64,000 nucleotides of DNA from Ectothiorhodospiraceae bacterium BW-2 (GCA_008375315.1 CP032507.1:2727001-2791000), one strand, 5' to 3'. Positions 41,798 through 51,403 are shown, counted from the first letter of the stretch. Numbers and translations are program-made. The notes: generated by a model from the sequence alone, not told the origin.

Positions 41798-42665
41798 GGT
41801 TCAGTATCTGCATCAGCGAGCGAATTTCGTCATCGGCCTCCTCTAGGAGTTGAATCGTAGCATCGGCACCGAGTTTGCTGATACTGAGCTTATGGTAGGC
41901 TGGCATCCGTTGCAGCTTCTCTATGCTCGCCTCGCGCTCCTGTGGCTGTTTAATGCGCAGGTGGACGCGGGCGACAACGACAATATCGACTACCGAGATA
42001 CGGCTCGAACCGGAGTCGTAGTAGGGGTTACGGCTTAGCTCAGGCACGGAGGTTAAGTCGGTATCAAACTGCCAGTGGGCGAGCATCTTCTGCCCTAACC
42101 GCCCCTGAAACTGGCGAATGAGCTGGTTCATGGCGAGGGTGTGCTCTAACAGCTCATCGGCATGGTGCTCAAAGTAGCCTAACAGCGGTAACATGCCGAT
42201 ATTGTGAATAATTCCGCCGAGCATCGCCCGATCAGCCCGCATACCGGGGGTAAATGAGCCGATAATTTGGCAGAGGGCACCGATATGGCAGCTTCGTTGC
42301 CACGACTGCGCGACCATCTGGGTTAGGCGCGGATCGCGCACGCTCTGATACGCCTTTTGCATCATTAAAGCGGTCACGATGTTGCGCGTCGCCTCTAGCC
42401 CGAGCAGGGTGAGCGCCCCTTTGCAGTCGGCTACTTTAGCGGTGCCCATAAAGCTGGCGCTATTGGCTAGTTTAATGAGCTGCGAGGCGACACTGCCATC
42501 GAGCTGCACGGTTCGGCCTAACTCCTCAATGGTTTTACCCTCATCGTAGAGCGCCTGACGGATATGGAACAGCACATCGGGCATGGAGGGGAGCTCAATT
42601 CGCCCCTGACAGAGCTCCTCCTGTAGCCGTGCGGTGTGGTAGTGGATTAGCTCTCTGCTTAACAT
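41781..42665 (-). CDS. HDOD domain protein (first of a tandem pair)
   Basis: A 294-residue HDOD protein with IELPSMPDVLFHIRQALYD, LIKLANSASFMG and the LGGIIHNIGMLP segment. It is paralogous to the downstream gene and similar to the HDOD gene at 28.5 kb. It lies 16 bases after ffh on the same strand and may be transcribed with it. Confidence 0.87.
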   Translation of the reverse strand: MLSRELIHYHTARLQEELCQGRIELPSMPDVLFHIRQALYDEGKTIEELGRTVQLDGSVASQLIKLANSASFMGTAKVADCKGALTLLGLEATRNIVTALMMQKAYQSVRDPRLTQMVAQSWQRSCHIGALCQIIGSFTPGMRADRAMLGGIIHNIGMLPLLGYFEHHADELLEHTLAMNQLIRQFQGRLGQKMLAHWQFDTDLTSVPELSRNPYYDSGSSRISVVDIVVVARVHLRIKQPQEREASIEKLQRMPAYHKLSISKLGADATIQLLEEADDEIRSLMQILNHDIAT

Positions 42666-42681
42666 AGCCGCTGGGTGTCGC

Positions 42682-44040
42682 TTAGAAGGGGAGCCCTGGC
42701 ATCTTACCCTGTAGCTGGCGCATCATCTTCTGCATATTGCCCCCTTTGCGCATTTTGCGCATCGTCTTTTGCATCTGGGTGAACTGCTTTAACATCTGGT
42801 TAACATCCTGCACCTGGGTACCTGAGCCGGCGGCGATGCGTTTTTTGCGCGAGCCTTTGATAATGGCCGGAAAGCGGCGCTCCTGCGGGGTCATGGAGTT
42901 AATGATCGCCTCCATGCGGCGAAACTGCTGGTCGTTAACCATCCCTTTAGCCGCTGCGGGCATCTGGTTCATGCCCGGCAGCTTATCCATTAGCGCCCCG
43001 ATACCGCCGAGGTTTTTTAGCTGCTGTAGCTGTTCGAGAAAATCTTCTAGGTCAAAATCTCTGCCTTTACGAAACTTCTCCTCCATCGCCTGAGCTTTTT
43101 GGCGATCAACCTTGCGCTCAACCTCTTCGACTAGCGAGAGGACATCCCCCATATCGAGCAGTCGCGAGGCGATACGATCAGGGTAGAAGGGCTCTAGCGC
43201 TACTACCTTTTCACCAACCCCCATAAACTTAATCGGTTTGCCGGTGATATGGCGTACCGATAGCGCCGCACCGCCGCGAGCATCGCCATCGGTTTTGGTC
43301 AGAACCACGCCGGTCAGTGGCAGGGCGTCACCGAAGGCGCGGGCGGTGTTGGCCGCATCTTGGCCGGTCATACTATCCACAACAAATAGCGTCTCGGTCG
43401 GGGCTGTCGCTTGATGGAGCTGTTGAATCTCCGCCATCATCGCCTCATCGATATGGAGGCGACCGGCGGTATCGATAATCACCACATCGAGGAGCTGCTT
43501 GCGGGCGCTCTTTAGTGCCGCCTTGGCGATATCGACCGGCTTTTGGTGGCTCTCGCTAGGAAAAAAGTTGAGCTCGGTCTCATTTGCCAGTCGCTTTAAC
43601 TGCTCAATTGCCGCCGGACGATAGACATCGGTACTGACCACCATGACCGACTTTTTTTGCCGCTCTTTAAGCCAGAGACCGAGTTTGGCGACTGAGGTGG
43701 TTTTACCTGCCCCCTGTAGCCCCGCCATCAGTACCACGACGGGCGGTTGAGCGTTTAGATTAAGCTCGCTATTTTCAGAGCCCATAATCGTCACTAGCTC
43801 ATCGTGGACTACCTTAATTAGCGCCTGACCTGGGGTGAGGCTCTGTAGCACATCTTTACCCACGGCTCGTTCACGCACCTGTTCAATAAAGACTTTGACC
43901 ACCGGCAGGGCAACATCGGCCTCTAGCAGCGCTTTGCGCACTTCACGCAGCGTCTCTTTAATATTATCTTCAGTCAGACGACCGCTACCACGGAGTTTGC
44001 GTAGCGTCTCGTTAAGGCGCTCGGTTAACGAATCAAACAT
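42682..44040 (-). CDS. ffh: signal recognition particle protein Ffh
   Basis: A 452-residue GTPase with N, G and M domains. The G domain shows GLQGAGKTTSVAKL (G1), DTAGRL (G3) and TKTDGDARGG (G4/G5), and the Met-rich M domain (about 300-452) ends in a KMMRQLQGKMPGL tail. It binds 4.5S RNA and signal sequences to target membrane proteins. Length and motifs are complete. Confidence 0.97.
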   Translation of the reverse strand: MFDSLTERLNETLRKLRGSGRLTEDNIKETLREVRKALLEADVALPVVKVFIEQVRERAVGKDVLQSLTPGQALIKVVHDELVTIMGSENSELNLNAQPPVVVLMAGLQGAGKTTSVAKLGLWLKERQKKSVMVVSTDVYRPAAIEQLKRLANETELNFFPSESHQKPVDIAKAALKSARKQLLDVVIIDTAGRLHIDEAMMAEIQQLHQATAPTETLFVVDSMTGQDAANTARAFGDALPLTGVVLTKTDGDARGGAALSVRHITGKPIKFMGVGEKVVALEPFYPDRIASRLLDMGDVLSLVEEVERKVDRQKAQAMEEKFRKGRDFDLEDFLEQLQQLKNLGGIGALMDKLPGMNQMPAAAKGMVNDQQFRRMEAIINSMTPQERRFPAIIKGSRKKRIAAGSGTQVQDVNQMLKQFTQMQKTMRKMRKGGNMQKMMRQLQGKMPGLPF

Positions 44041-44062
44041 AACAGTAATCCTTGGGTTCGGG

Positions 44063-44833
44063 TTAGAGGGAGAAGGTATCTCCTCGCTGTAGATGGTGCA
44101 GCTCGCGCCCCTTAATCAACTGTCGGCACTCTTGCAGAATTTGTCGAGTTGAGCCGGGCTTGGTGTGGCTGAGGCAGATTGTAGTCGGTAAACGCAGTTT
44201 TTCCAAATCGAGCGCGAGTGTTTCGGGGCAGTAGTGCCTGGCCGAGTGGCACAATTGGCGATCTTTATTGGGGAAAGCGGTCTCAATAAAGAGTAGATCG
44301 AGCTTTTTGAGCCGGTTTAGCCGCTTCCAGAGGGTCTCATTGGTCGTGGTATCACCGCTAAAGGCGAAGTTGCCGCCGCTGCGCCTATCGTGCAGCAGGT
44401 AACCGACAGTCGGGACGACATGGTTGACCGGTATCGCCTCAATGGTAATATCCTCTAAGGTCGTGAGCTGGTTATCGGCAAGGGTATTAAAGGCGAGTAC
44501 CGGTGCCTCTGGGGTCGGTAGCTTAGAGAAGTCGGGCCAGATAACCCAGTTAAATAGGTGCTGTTTGAGCGCCTGAATAGTTCGCTCAATTGCATAGACC
44601 TGTACTGGGGAGCAGACGCTGTCAAAAATAGTATCGATGAGCAGTGGGATAGAGAGGATATGATCTAAGTGAGAGTGGGTAATGAAGATATGCTCAATCG
44701 CCTGCATCTCAGCTACCGAGAGATCGCTCACTCCTGTGCCGGCATCAATTAAGATAGTTCGATTAATCAGGAAGGAGGTAGTGCGCTCATCATCGCCAAT
44801 GCCACCACTGCAACCTAGAACACGAATCTCCAT
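44063..44833 (-). CDS. metallo-beta-lactamase-fold phosphodiesterase (class II cAMP phosphodiesterase-like)
   Basis: A 256-residue enzyme with the metal motif THSHLDHI near residue 51, further ligands in AIPVNHVVPTVGYLL and FSGDTT, and a late CLSHTKPG His. The pattern, especially H-S-H-L-D-H-I and the long loop after it, fits class II 3',5'-cyclic nucleotide phosphodiesterases better than RNase Z. A CRP-like site lies 128 bases upstream of its start. Substrate is inferred. Confidence 0.7.
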   Translation of the reverse strand: MEIRVLGCSGGIGDDERTTSFLINRTILIDAGTGVSDLSVAEMQAIEHIFITHSHLDHILSIPLLIDTIFDSVCSPVQVYAIERTIQALKQHLFNWVIWPDFSKLPTPEAPVLAFNTLADNQLTTLEDITIEAIPVNHVVPTVGYLLHDRRSGGNFAFSGDTTTNETLWKRLNRLKKLDLLFIETAFPNKDRQLCHSARHYCPETLALDLEKLRLPTTICLSHTKPGSTRQILQECRQLIKGRELHHLQRGDTFSL

Positions 44834-44960
44834 CTCGCTGCCTGTCTCTGCCTCTTGCTGTTTTTGATTATCGACCGAAATATGTTACTTGAACCAAGGG
44901 AGGCGACAATACCCGCGGTTGGGGTAAACATCAAGCAAAAAGCGTTATCTACGAGGTAAC

Positions 44961-44976
44961 AGTGAACTAGGTCACA
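44961..44976. promoter_or_regulatory. CRP-like binding site
   Basis: AGTGA-ACTAGG-TCACA matches the CRP consensus TGTGA-N6-TCACA at nine of ten positions. It lies between the divergent phosphodiesterase-like and rsmJ genes, 128 bases from the former and about 100 from the latter. If functional it could give feedback control of cAMP breakdown. Confidence 0.45.
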
Positions 44977-45075
44977 CTTTCTGCCCCCTTTTGAGAAGGG
45001 GAGGGGGCTAAATTTGATCGGGGTCAAATCTAATGCTAGGCTTGATACAGTCAATACTAATATAGTAGCGAAGAG

Positions 45076-45882
45076 ATGGGCGAGGCAGGAGTGAGTGAGT
45101 TGGATGGCGGGGGAGCGGAAAGCACCGTGTGGCATAACTTAAGCGCCCCGCGTGAGAGTTGGCCGCTACTACAGCCACTGGCAGAGCGGTTTGAGCTAAC
45201 ATTGACCGAAGCTGGCGCAGAGTGTGGCTTGGTGTGGCGTGATGGGGCGGTCGAATTGGCCTATCGAGAGCCGCAAGGGGAGCCTAACCGGCTAGGCATC
45301 GACTGGCAGCAGGGGCGACTGCGTTACCGTCTGCAGCAGCTAGGCCAGCGGCGGGAGCTGCTGTTACGGGCGGTGCAGGGGCGACGGTGTCAGCAACCGT
45401 TGCAGATTGTCGATATGACCGCCGGTCTCGGTAGCGATGCGCTGCTATTAGCGGTGGCCGGCCACCACTTAACGCTATTTGAGCGCTTTCTGCCGCTAGC
45501 GGTGCTGTTGGCCGATGCGATGCACCGCAGTCGTGCCGATACTCTGCTAGCCGAGGCGCTATCGCGAATGTCGCTCTACTATGGTGATAGCAGCCAGTTT
45601 GCCCCTCGGTTGATGAGGACGCAGATCGATGTGGTCTGTCTCGATCCGATGTTTCCGGCGCGACAAAAGAGCGCCAAAACCCGTAAGGAGCTCTCTTTGC
45701 TACAGCAGCTCTTAGGGCACGCTACTGAGGCAGATCAGGCGCAGCTACTCACACTGGCAAAAGAGGTGGCAGAGCGGCGAGTCGTGGTCAAACGGCCATT
45801 AAAGGCCGCTCCACTAGCGCAGAGCAAGCCCGATACCGCCCTGTGCGGTAGCCACTATCGTTACGACATCTATCTAAACTGA
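45076..45882 (+). CDS. rsmJ: 16S rRNA (guanine-1516-N2)-methyltransferase RsmJ
   Basis: A 268-residue SAM-dependent methyltransferase with the RsmJ pattern: VDMTAGLGSDALLLA (SAM site, about residue 113), LDPMFPARQKSA (catalytic N/D-P-P-F-like motif, about 193) and a KRPLKAAPLA segment. It modifies 16S rRNA. The ATG at 45076 is the first in frame, though a later GTG is possible. Confidence 0.88.
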   Translation: MGEAGVSELDGGGAESTVWHNLSAPRESWPLLQPLAERFELTLTEAGAECGLVWRDGAVELAYREPQGEPNRLGIDWQQGRLRYRLQQLGQRRELLLRAVQGRRCQQPLQIVDMTAGLGSDALLLAVAGHHLTLFERFLPLAVLLADAMHRSRADTLLAEALSRMSLYYGDSSQFAPRLMRTQIDVVCLDPMFPARQKSAKTRKELSLLQQLLGHATEADQAQLLTLAKEVAERRVVVKRPLKAAPLAQSKPDTALCGSHYRYDIYLN

Positions 45883-45893
45883 GGAGAATCCGC

Positions 45894-47000
45894 ATGATTA
45901 AATGGTTACTACTACTCACGCTACTCTTAAACGCTGCGAATACGATGGCGCACCGTATCGCCCCGGCAGTCGCCGAGTTAGTGTGGTTAGAGGGTGAGCG
46001 AGTTGAGTTGTCACTCAGAGGCAACCTAGAGTCGATGGTGGCCGGTATCGCCCCTGAGCATAGCGACGACACGAATAGCTCTCCCCAAGCGGCTGACTAT
46101 AACCGACTACGGACGCTCTCAACGGCGTTACTCGCTGAAGAGGCGTGGGATTGGCAGGGGTGGGATAGCTATTTAGGGATGAGCTGCGATGGTGCGCCGC
46201 TACAGTGGCAGCTACAGCAGGTGACGACCGAGGAGCAGTCCGATCTCGCTCTAGCCCGTCAAAGTCAGCTCCGTTTTGAGGGGCAGTGTCACGATAGGGC
46301 AACGGTTGAAGTTAACTGGCAGGGGGGCGATATCGCCTTTAAGTTGCATCGTCCACAGGGGGAGCTTGAAAGCGCTTGGTTAGTGGCCGGTAGCGAACCA
46401 TACCAATTCACCGTACAAGGTGGCGAGGCTAGCGAGACTCAGAACACGGCGCTGACCTATACCGTGCTCGGCTTTACCCATATTTTACCGCTAGGGCTAG
46501 ATCACATTCTGTTTGTGTTAGGGATCTTTTTACTGACCCTACGGTTAAGTTCGCTGCTGTGGCAGGTGACCGCCTTTACCCTCGCCCACTCGATTACTTT
46601 AGGGTTGACCATCTATGGCGTGATTGAGGTAAGTGCCGCCATTGTCGAGCCGCTAATTGCCGCCTCAATTATCTATATTGGCATTGAGAATACGCTCCAT
46701 CGAGAGCTGCACCGAGCACGAATTGCCGTCATCTTTCTGTTTGGCCTACTGCACGGCATGGGCTTTGCTGGCGTGCTGCACGAGATTGGGCTGCCCGAAT
46801 CGCAGTTTCTGCTAGCGTTGCTGACCTTTAATATCGGGGTGGAGCTGGGGCAGTTGGCGGTCATTGGGTTGGGGTTTATCACCGTGGGCTACTGGTTTGG
46901 ACAGAGGGCGTGGTATCGTCAGCGGGTGGTGATTCCCGCCTCACTACTGATTGCCATGGTTGGGGGGTGGTGGCTGCTGGAGCGCACCGTATTGGCTTAA
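45894..47000 (+). CDS. HupE/UreJ-like membrane protein
   Basis: A 368-residue protein with a signal peptide (about 1-18), a periplasmic domain of about 170 residues and a C-terminal HupE/UreJ_2-type region with six to seven membrane segments, including GFTHILPLGLDHILFVLG and FLFGLLHGMGFAGVL with their His residues. HupE-type proteins are linked to nickel or cobalt uptake. It starts 11 bases after rsmJ. A nickel role would fit the hyp genes at 55-60 kb, but is inferred. Confidence 0.8.
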   Translation: MIKWLLLLTLLLNAANTMAHRIAPAVAELVWLEGERVELSLRGNLESMVAGIAPEHSDDTNSSPQAADYNRLRTLSTALLAEEAWDWQGWDSYLGMSCDGAPLQWQLQQVTTEEQSDLALARQSQLRFEGQCHDRATVEVNWQGGDIAFKLHRPQGELESAWLVAGSEPYQFTVQGGEASETQNTALTYTVLGFTHILPLGLDHILFVLGIFLLTLRLSSLLWQVTAFTLAHSITLGLTIYGVIEVSAAIVEPLIAASIIYIGIENTLHRELHRARIAVIFLFGLLHGMGFAGVLHEIGLPESQFLLALLTFNIGVELGQLAVIGLGFITVGYWFGQRAWYRQRVVIPASLLIAMVGGWWLLERTVLA

Positions 47001-47103
47001 TTGGGGGGGGAGGCCTAATTCACCTTTTATCGTGTTGTCACTATCGCTATAATCGTGGCTCATTTTTGCTTTCGGGAACCTAAATCAACATAAAACGAGG
47101 TAA

Positions 47104-47505
47104 ATGAGAATGGCGGAGCTTTTTTCTGACGAGTGGATGAGACGATATGCAGAGGAGTGGAACAACGAGCCGGAGTTAGCGGGTAAACTGGCCGACATCG
47201 GCTTCTCCTCTAACATCGGCTACGGTTTTGATGGTGCCGATAAGCCAGCTGGCATCATTATGATTGAGAACGGCCAAGCCGTCGCTGCCGGTGCGTATCA
47301 GGGCGAGACCCTGAACTGGGATCTCCGCGCAAAAGAGGAGAACTGGGATAAGTGGATTAAAAAGGGGCTCGGCATGGCCGGTTTGGGAATGGCCTACGCC
47401 TCGCGCAAGCTCAAATTTGAGGTGGGTGACTATGCGGCGATGGTAAAAGATCCCCGCATGGCAGCGCCATTTATCAAAAGCTTCTCTGTGATGTCGAAAA
47501 TTTAG
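47104..47505 (+). CDS. SCP2-like sterol-carrier domain protein
   Basis: A 133-residue soluble protein resembling SCP2-type lipid-binding domains: an N-terminal helix (FSDEWMRRYAEEWNN), a central beta part and a LKFEVGDYAAMVKD segment before a PFIKSFSVM end. Possible role in binding lipids or hydrophobic ligands. GAGG precedes the ATG. Assignment rests on overall pattern. Confidence 0.65.
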   Translation: MRMAELFSDEWMRRYAEEWNNEPELAGKLADIGFSSNIGYGFDGADKPAGIIMIENGQAVAAGAYQGETLNWDLRAKEENWDKWIKKGLGMAGLGMAYASRKLKFEVGDYAAMVKDPRMAAPFIKSFSVMSKI

Positions 47506-47597
47506 TCGCGACAGAGCGAGCGTTACTAACTAACGGGGCGGTGACTCTGCCCCGTTTCTGTTGCTAGAGCCATTAACAGCAAGCAGGTGGCCAATTT

Positions 47598-49022
47598 ATG
47601 ACCGAACAGACCCTGTTTTGGTACGACTATGAGACTAGCGGTACCCACCCCGCGCTCGACAGGCCGCTGCAGGTGGCGGCAGTGCGAACTAATCTGGCGC
47701 TAGAACCGATTGAAGAGCCGCTATCGTTCTATGTTCGTCCCTCCCCCGACTACCTAATCCATCCGGAAGCGGCGCTGGTGACCGGGATCTCACCGCACCA
47801 ACTGCTGGAGGAGGGGGTGAGTGAGGCTGAGCTAAGTCAGCGACTATTTGAAGAGCTAAGTCGTCCCGGAACCTGTAGCGTCGGTTATAACTCGATTCGG
47901 TTCGATGATGAATTTACCCGCTACCTCTTCTACCGCAATCTGCTACCTGTCTATGATCGTGAGTGGCAAAATGGCAACAGTCGTTGGGATTTAATTGATG
48001 TAGTACGCCTAGCGCACGACTTAAGGCCAGAGGGGATGCACTGGCCACAGCGTGAGAGTGGCCACGCCGATTTTCGACTAGAGGCGTTGAGCGCGGCGAA
48101 CGGTATTAGCCATGAGCAGGCGCATGACGCCCTCGCTGATGTCTATGCCACCGTTGCACTAGCGAAACTGATTCGTGACCGACAGCCGAAGCTATTTGAC
48201 TACTGCTTTGAGATTCGTCTAAAGAGCGAATTGAAAAAGCGGCTCAAGCCCGGCAGTGGTGAGCTGCTGCTCCATACCTCAGGCATGTATAACCGGCAAG
48301 AGGGGGCGACCACCGTCGTCATGCCGCTACTCTGGCACCCGTTAAATACCAATAGCGTGATCGTATGGGACTGTCGTTTCGACCCGCAACTCCTACTCGA
48401 TCTGGAGCTAGAGGAGCTGCGACGGCGGCTCTATAGCCCTAAAGAGGCGCTTACCGATTCAGAGCCGCGGCCGGCGCTGAAAGAGTTACATGTCAATAAA
48501 GCCGCCGTGGTTGCGCCACTGAATACCCTACGAGATGACGACGCGGTTCGATTAGGGATCGATAGGGCGGCAGTCAAACAGCACCAACGACTACTGCTGC
48601 AGCAGCAGCGAACCGTTGAGCGGAAGCTGCGCTCGCTCTACCAGCAGCGCTACCAGCCAGAGGGGCAGTTTGATGTCGATCAGCAGCTCTATCACGGCTT
48701 TTTTGAGCGAGAGGATCTGCGCCAGATGGCGATACTGCGTCAGCTTACACCGGCAGAGTTAGCGCAAAGAAGCGTTCAGTTTCGCGATGAGCGCCTCACT
48801 GAGCTGCTATTTCGCTTTCGTGCCCGTAACTATCCCGACAGCTTAAGCGAGAGCGAAATGGCTCTCTGGAGAGCCCACTGTCGCCAGCGGTTACAGCACG
48901 ATGGCGAAAATCCGCCGGGATTTAGCCACTATTTTGCACTATTACAGCAGCTACCCGCATCGGAGCTACGGCAAGAGCTGGCCGATTATGGCCAACAGCT
49001 ACAGCATATATTGGCAGCTTAG
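47598..49022 (+). CDS. sbcB: exodeoxyribonuclease I (SbcB)
   Basis: A 474-residue DnaQ-fold 3'-5' exonuclease. The first catalytic motif WYDYETSGTHP (Asp, Glu), second SVGYNSIRFDDEFTRY and third HDALADVYATVAL (His, Asp) form the DEDDh site, followed by the SH3-like and helical C-terminal domains of SbcB. It degrades single-stranded DNA in recombination and mismatch repair. Confidence 0.94.
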   Translation: MTEQTLFWYDYETSGTHPALDRPLQVAAVRTNLALEPIEEPLSFYVRPSPDYLIHPEAALVTGISPHQLLEEGVSEAELSQRLFEELSRPGTCSVGYNSIRFDDEFTRYLFYRNLLPVYDREWQNGNSRWDLIDVVRLAHDLRPEGMHWPQRESGHADFRLEALSAANGISHEQAHDALADVYATVALAKLIRDRQPKLFDYCFEIRLKSELKKRLKPGSGELLLHTSGMYNRQEGATTVVMPLLWHPLNTNSVIVWDCRFDPQLLLDLELEELRRRLYSPKEALTDSEPRPALKELHVNKAAVVAPLNTLRDDDAVRLGIDRAAVKQHQRLLLQQQRTVERKLRSLYQQRYQPEGQFDVDQQLYHGFFEREDLRQMAILRQLTPAELAQRSVQFRDERLTELLFRFRARNYPDSLSESEMALWRAHCRQRLQHDGENPPGFSHYFALLQQLPASELRQELADYGQQLQHILAA

Positions 49023-49202
49023 TGCGGTAGAGTATCATTTTTGCGAGAAAGGGTTGAACTACTGAACATATTTAATATATGGTATCGGCTCTCGTACGGA
49101 GGGCAGGTCTTGTTGCCACCCCTTCGACGCTATAAATGGCAGCTACTAATCGCTATCGCTAAAGTAAGCTGTCGATCAAAATAGTCCATTTAGGAGGAGA
49201 AA

Positions 49203-49595
49203 ATGGTGAGATATTTGGTGCTAAATGCGCCGGCGACAGCGTTGGCTGTCGTTCTAGGCCTCTTTTCAGTCGCCCCAGCGTCTGCCGATTCGGCTGCTGA
49301 CGGGGCCGATATTGTCTTCGGTAAAAACTTTGTGTTTGATCGAAAATTGGGTAACTGCGTTGCCTGTCATGCCATGCCCGGCGTGCAGGATGACCCAGGC
49401 GCTGCGATGCCGGGAAATATTGGCCCCCCTCTGGTGGCGATGAAACAGCGTTTTAAAACAAAGGACGATCTCTATCAGCAGATATACGATCCTACCCAAG
49501 CAAATCCTAACTCAATTATGCCCCCTTTTGGCAAGCATGAGATTTTAACTCAAGAGCAATTAACTAAAGTCGTTGACTTTGTCTATTCCCTCTAA
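49203..49595 (+). CDS. soxX: SoxX, mono-haem cytochrome c of thiosulfate oxidation
   Basis: A 130-residue secreted cytochrome with a signal peptide (cleavage near PASA-DS, about 28) and one haem motif CVACH at 52-56; a conserved Met near the end (SIMPPFG) is the likely axial ligand. With SoxA it joins thiosulfate to the SoxYZ carrier. AGGAGGAG precedes the ATG. First of four sox genes in a row. Confidence 0.93.
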   Translation: MVRYLVLNAPATALAVVLGLFSVAPASADSAADGADIVFGKNFVFDRKLGNCVACHAMPGVQDDPGAAMPGNIGPPLVAMKQRFKTKDDLYQQIYDPTQANPNSIMPPFGKHEILTQEQLTKVVDFVYSL

Positions 49596-49624
49596 TTTTT
49601 GATATTTACGGAGCATACAACATT

Positions 49625-50089
49625 ATGAATCGTCGTATTTTTTTAAAAGGTAGCGTTGCCGGTGGTACTGTAGCCTTGGCAGCCGGTGCGGGTCTGATTA
49701 CGCCAGGACAGCTATTGGCTGCGTGGCCAAAGTCGGCGTTTGAGGCTAAGTCGGTAGGCGATGCCCTGAACAGTGCCGCCGGTAGTAGCGCCTTCGGTGA
49801 GAGCAGCAGCGTCATTGTCAAAGCCCCCGATATTGCTGAAAACGGTGCGGTGGTACCGATTAATGTGAAGGTCGAAGGTGGCAATGTCGAGTCGATTTCG
49901 ATTTTGGTTGAAGGCAATAACACGCCGTTAGTGGCCAATTTTAACTTAGCGGCTAATACTCAAGCCGATGTCTCCACTCGAATCAAAATGGGCAAAACCT
50001 CTAATGTGATGGCAGTAGCTAAGGTCGATGGCAAGCTGGTGAGTGCCAAAAAAGAGGTCAAAGTTACCATTGGTGGTTGTGGCGGTTAG
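49625..50089 (+). CDS. soxY: SoxY, sulfur-carrier subunit
   Basis: A 154-residue protein with a twin-arginine-type signal (NRRIFLKG) and the C-terminal GGCGG swinging arm (carrier Cys152). The Cys holds sulfur intermediates during thiosulfate oxidation in the periplasm. It pairs with SoxZ, encoded next. Confidence 0.96.
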   Translation: MNRRIFLKGSVAGGTVALAAGAGLITPGQLLAAWPKSAFEAKSVGDALNSAAGSSAFGESSSVIVKAPDIAENGAVVPINVKVEGGNVESISILVEGNNTPLVANFNLAANTQADVSTRIKMGKTSNVMAVAKVDGKLVSAKKEVKVTIGGCGG

Positions 50090-50146
50090 GCCGATAGAGC
50101 TCACAATTTTGCATTACTCCAGTTTTTAGATTGAGGATATTTCAGT

Positions 50147-50461
50147 ATGGCAGATTCAATTAAAGTTCGGGCGAAGGTTAAAGGTGATATTTGCGAAGTC
50201 AAGGCGCTTATTAAACACCCGATGGAGACCGGTTTGCGTAAAGATAGCAAGACCGGTAAGGTGATTCCGGCACACTTCATTCAGGAGGTTATCGTCACCC
50301 ATAAGGGCGCTGAGGTGATGAGAGCGAATTGGGGGGGGGCTATCTCTCAAAATCCCTACCTCTCATTCAGCTTTTCCGGTGCGGCTAAGGGGGAGGAGTT
50401 GACGCTTACTTGGAATGATAACACCGGTGAGAGCGACTCAAGCACTGCTAAAATTGGATAG
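50147..50461 (+). CDS. soxZ: SoxZ, partner of SoxY
   Basis: A 104-residue protein without its own signal peptide; SoxZ is exported bound to SoxY. The fold-typical blocks KVRAKVKGDICEVKALIKHPMETG and LTWNDNTGES are present. Length is normal for the family. Confidence 0.95.
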   Translation: MADSIKVRAKVKGDICEVKALIKHPMETGLRKDSKTGKVIPAHFIQEVIVTHKGAEVMRANWGGAISQNPYLSFSFSGAAKGEELTLTWNDNTGESDSSTAKIG

Positions 50462-50551
50462 ATAATCCGTGCTCTTCGGCATGAGCTAGAATAAAAATAG
50501 CCCGCCGAAGGGCAAAAATTAAACCAATAAAGAGATGTGAGGAGAACCACA

Positions 50552-51403
50552 ATGCTGCGTCAACTAACGCAAATAACGACAGCGATCGCGCTCTGCTTAG
50601 GCGTAACTGCCATCAATGCAGCGGAGATCGATCCGGAAGCGGAGCGAATGAAGTTTGTCAACCACTATCAGGAGAAGTTTCCAACCGTTGAGTTTGCCGA
50701 CTTTACCAACGGTGCCTATTCACTGCCACAGTACCGACACGGGCGCGAAAACTGGGAGGCGATTGAAGAGTTCCCCCCATACGACGAGGCGGTAGAGCAG
50801 GGTAAAGAGATGTTTGAGACCCCCTTTGCTAATGGCCAGACCTATGCGAGCTGTTTTGAGAACGGCGGTATCGCTATTCGGCAAAACTACCCTAAATTTA
50901 ACCCCGAAACGGGTGATATCGAGACCCTAGAGGGGCAGATTAACGCCTGTCGGGTTAACAATGGCGAGGAGCCGTTAAAGTGGAAGAAGGGCGATATAGC
51001 CAAAATCTCCGCCTATATGGGCTCTACCTCGCACGGCAAGAAGATTAATATCGAGATCCCAGACGATCCGCGAGCCTTAGCCTGGTTTAAACGGGGTAAG
51101 GAGCACTACTACACCAAACGGGGACAGTTGAACCTTGCTTGCGCTAACTGCCATTTTGACTATGTCGGTGCTCAACTGCGCTCCGAAATTCTCAGTCCGG
51201 CGGTCGGTCAGTTGACCCACTTTCCGGTCTATCGCCAAAAGTGGAGAGAGTTAGGTACCGTGCATCGCCGTTTTGGCGGCTGTAACGAACAGGTGCGAGC
51301 TAAAGCCTACCCAGCGCAGAGTGATGAGTATAAGGCGCTGGAGTACTATTTAACCTACCTCTCCAACGGCTTAGAGGTGTCACAGTACCGTTACCGTAAA
51401 TAG
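50552..51403 (+). CDS. soxA: SoxA, cytochrome c subunit of the SoxAX complex
   Basis: A 283-residue secreted cytochrome with a signal peptide (to about INAA, residue 24), one CXXCH motif (CANCH, 197-201) and the catalytic axial Cys in FGGCNEQVR (Cys244). SoxA with SoxX attaches thiosulfate to SoxYZ. This is the one-haem type, since the first haem site of di-haem SoxA is replaced (CFENGG). The ATG at 50552 after GTGAGGAG is preferred to the in-frame GTG at 50537. soxB and soxCD are not in the window. Confidence 0.93.
   Translation: MLRQLTQITTAIALCLGVTAINAAEIDPEAERMKFVNHYQEKFPTVEFADFTNGAYSLPQYRHGRENWEAIEEFPPYDEAVEQGKEMFETPFANGQTYASCFENGGIAIRQNYPKFNPETGDIETLEGQINACRVNNGEEPLKWKKGDIAKISAYMGSTSHGKKINIEIPDDPRALAWFKRGKEHYYTKRGQLNLACANCHFDYVGAQLRSEILSPAVGQLTHFPVYRQKWRELGTVHRRFGGCNEQVRAKAYPAQSDEYKALEYYLTYLSNGLEVSQYRYRK

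Noticed and set aside
44983-45008. GC-rich hairpin as a terminator
   Set aside because: It lies upstream of two divergent genes rather than after any gene, and the following bases are not a T-run.
47048-47053. TATAAT as a promoter for the SCP2-like gene
   Set aside because: The -10 box is perfect but I find no acceptable -35 box at 16-18 bases; left out as a feature.
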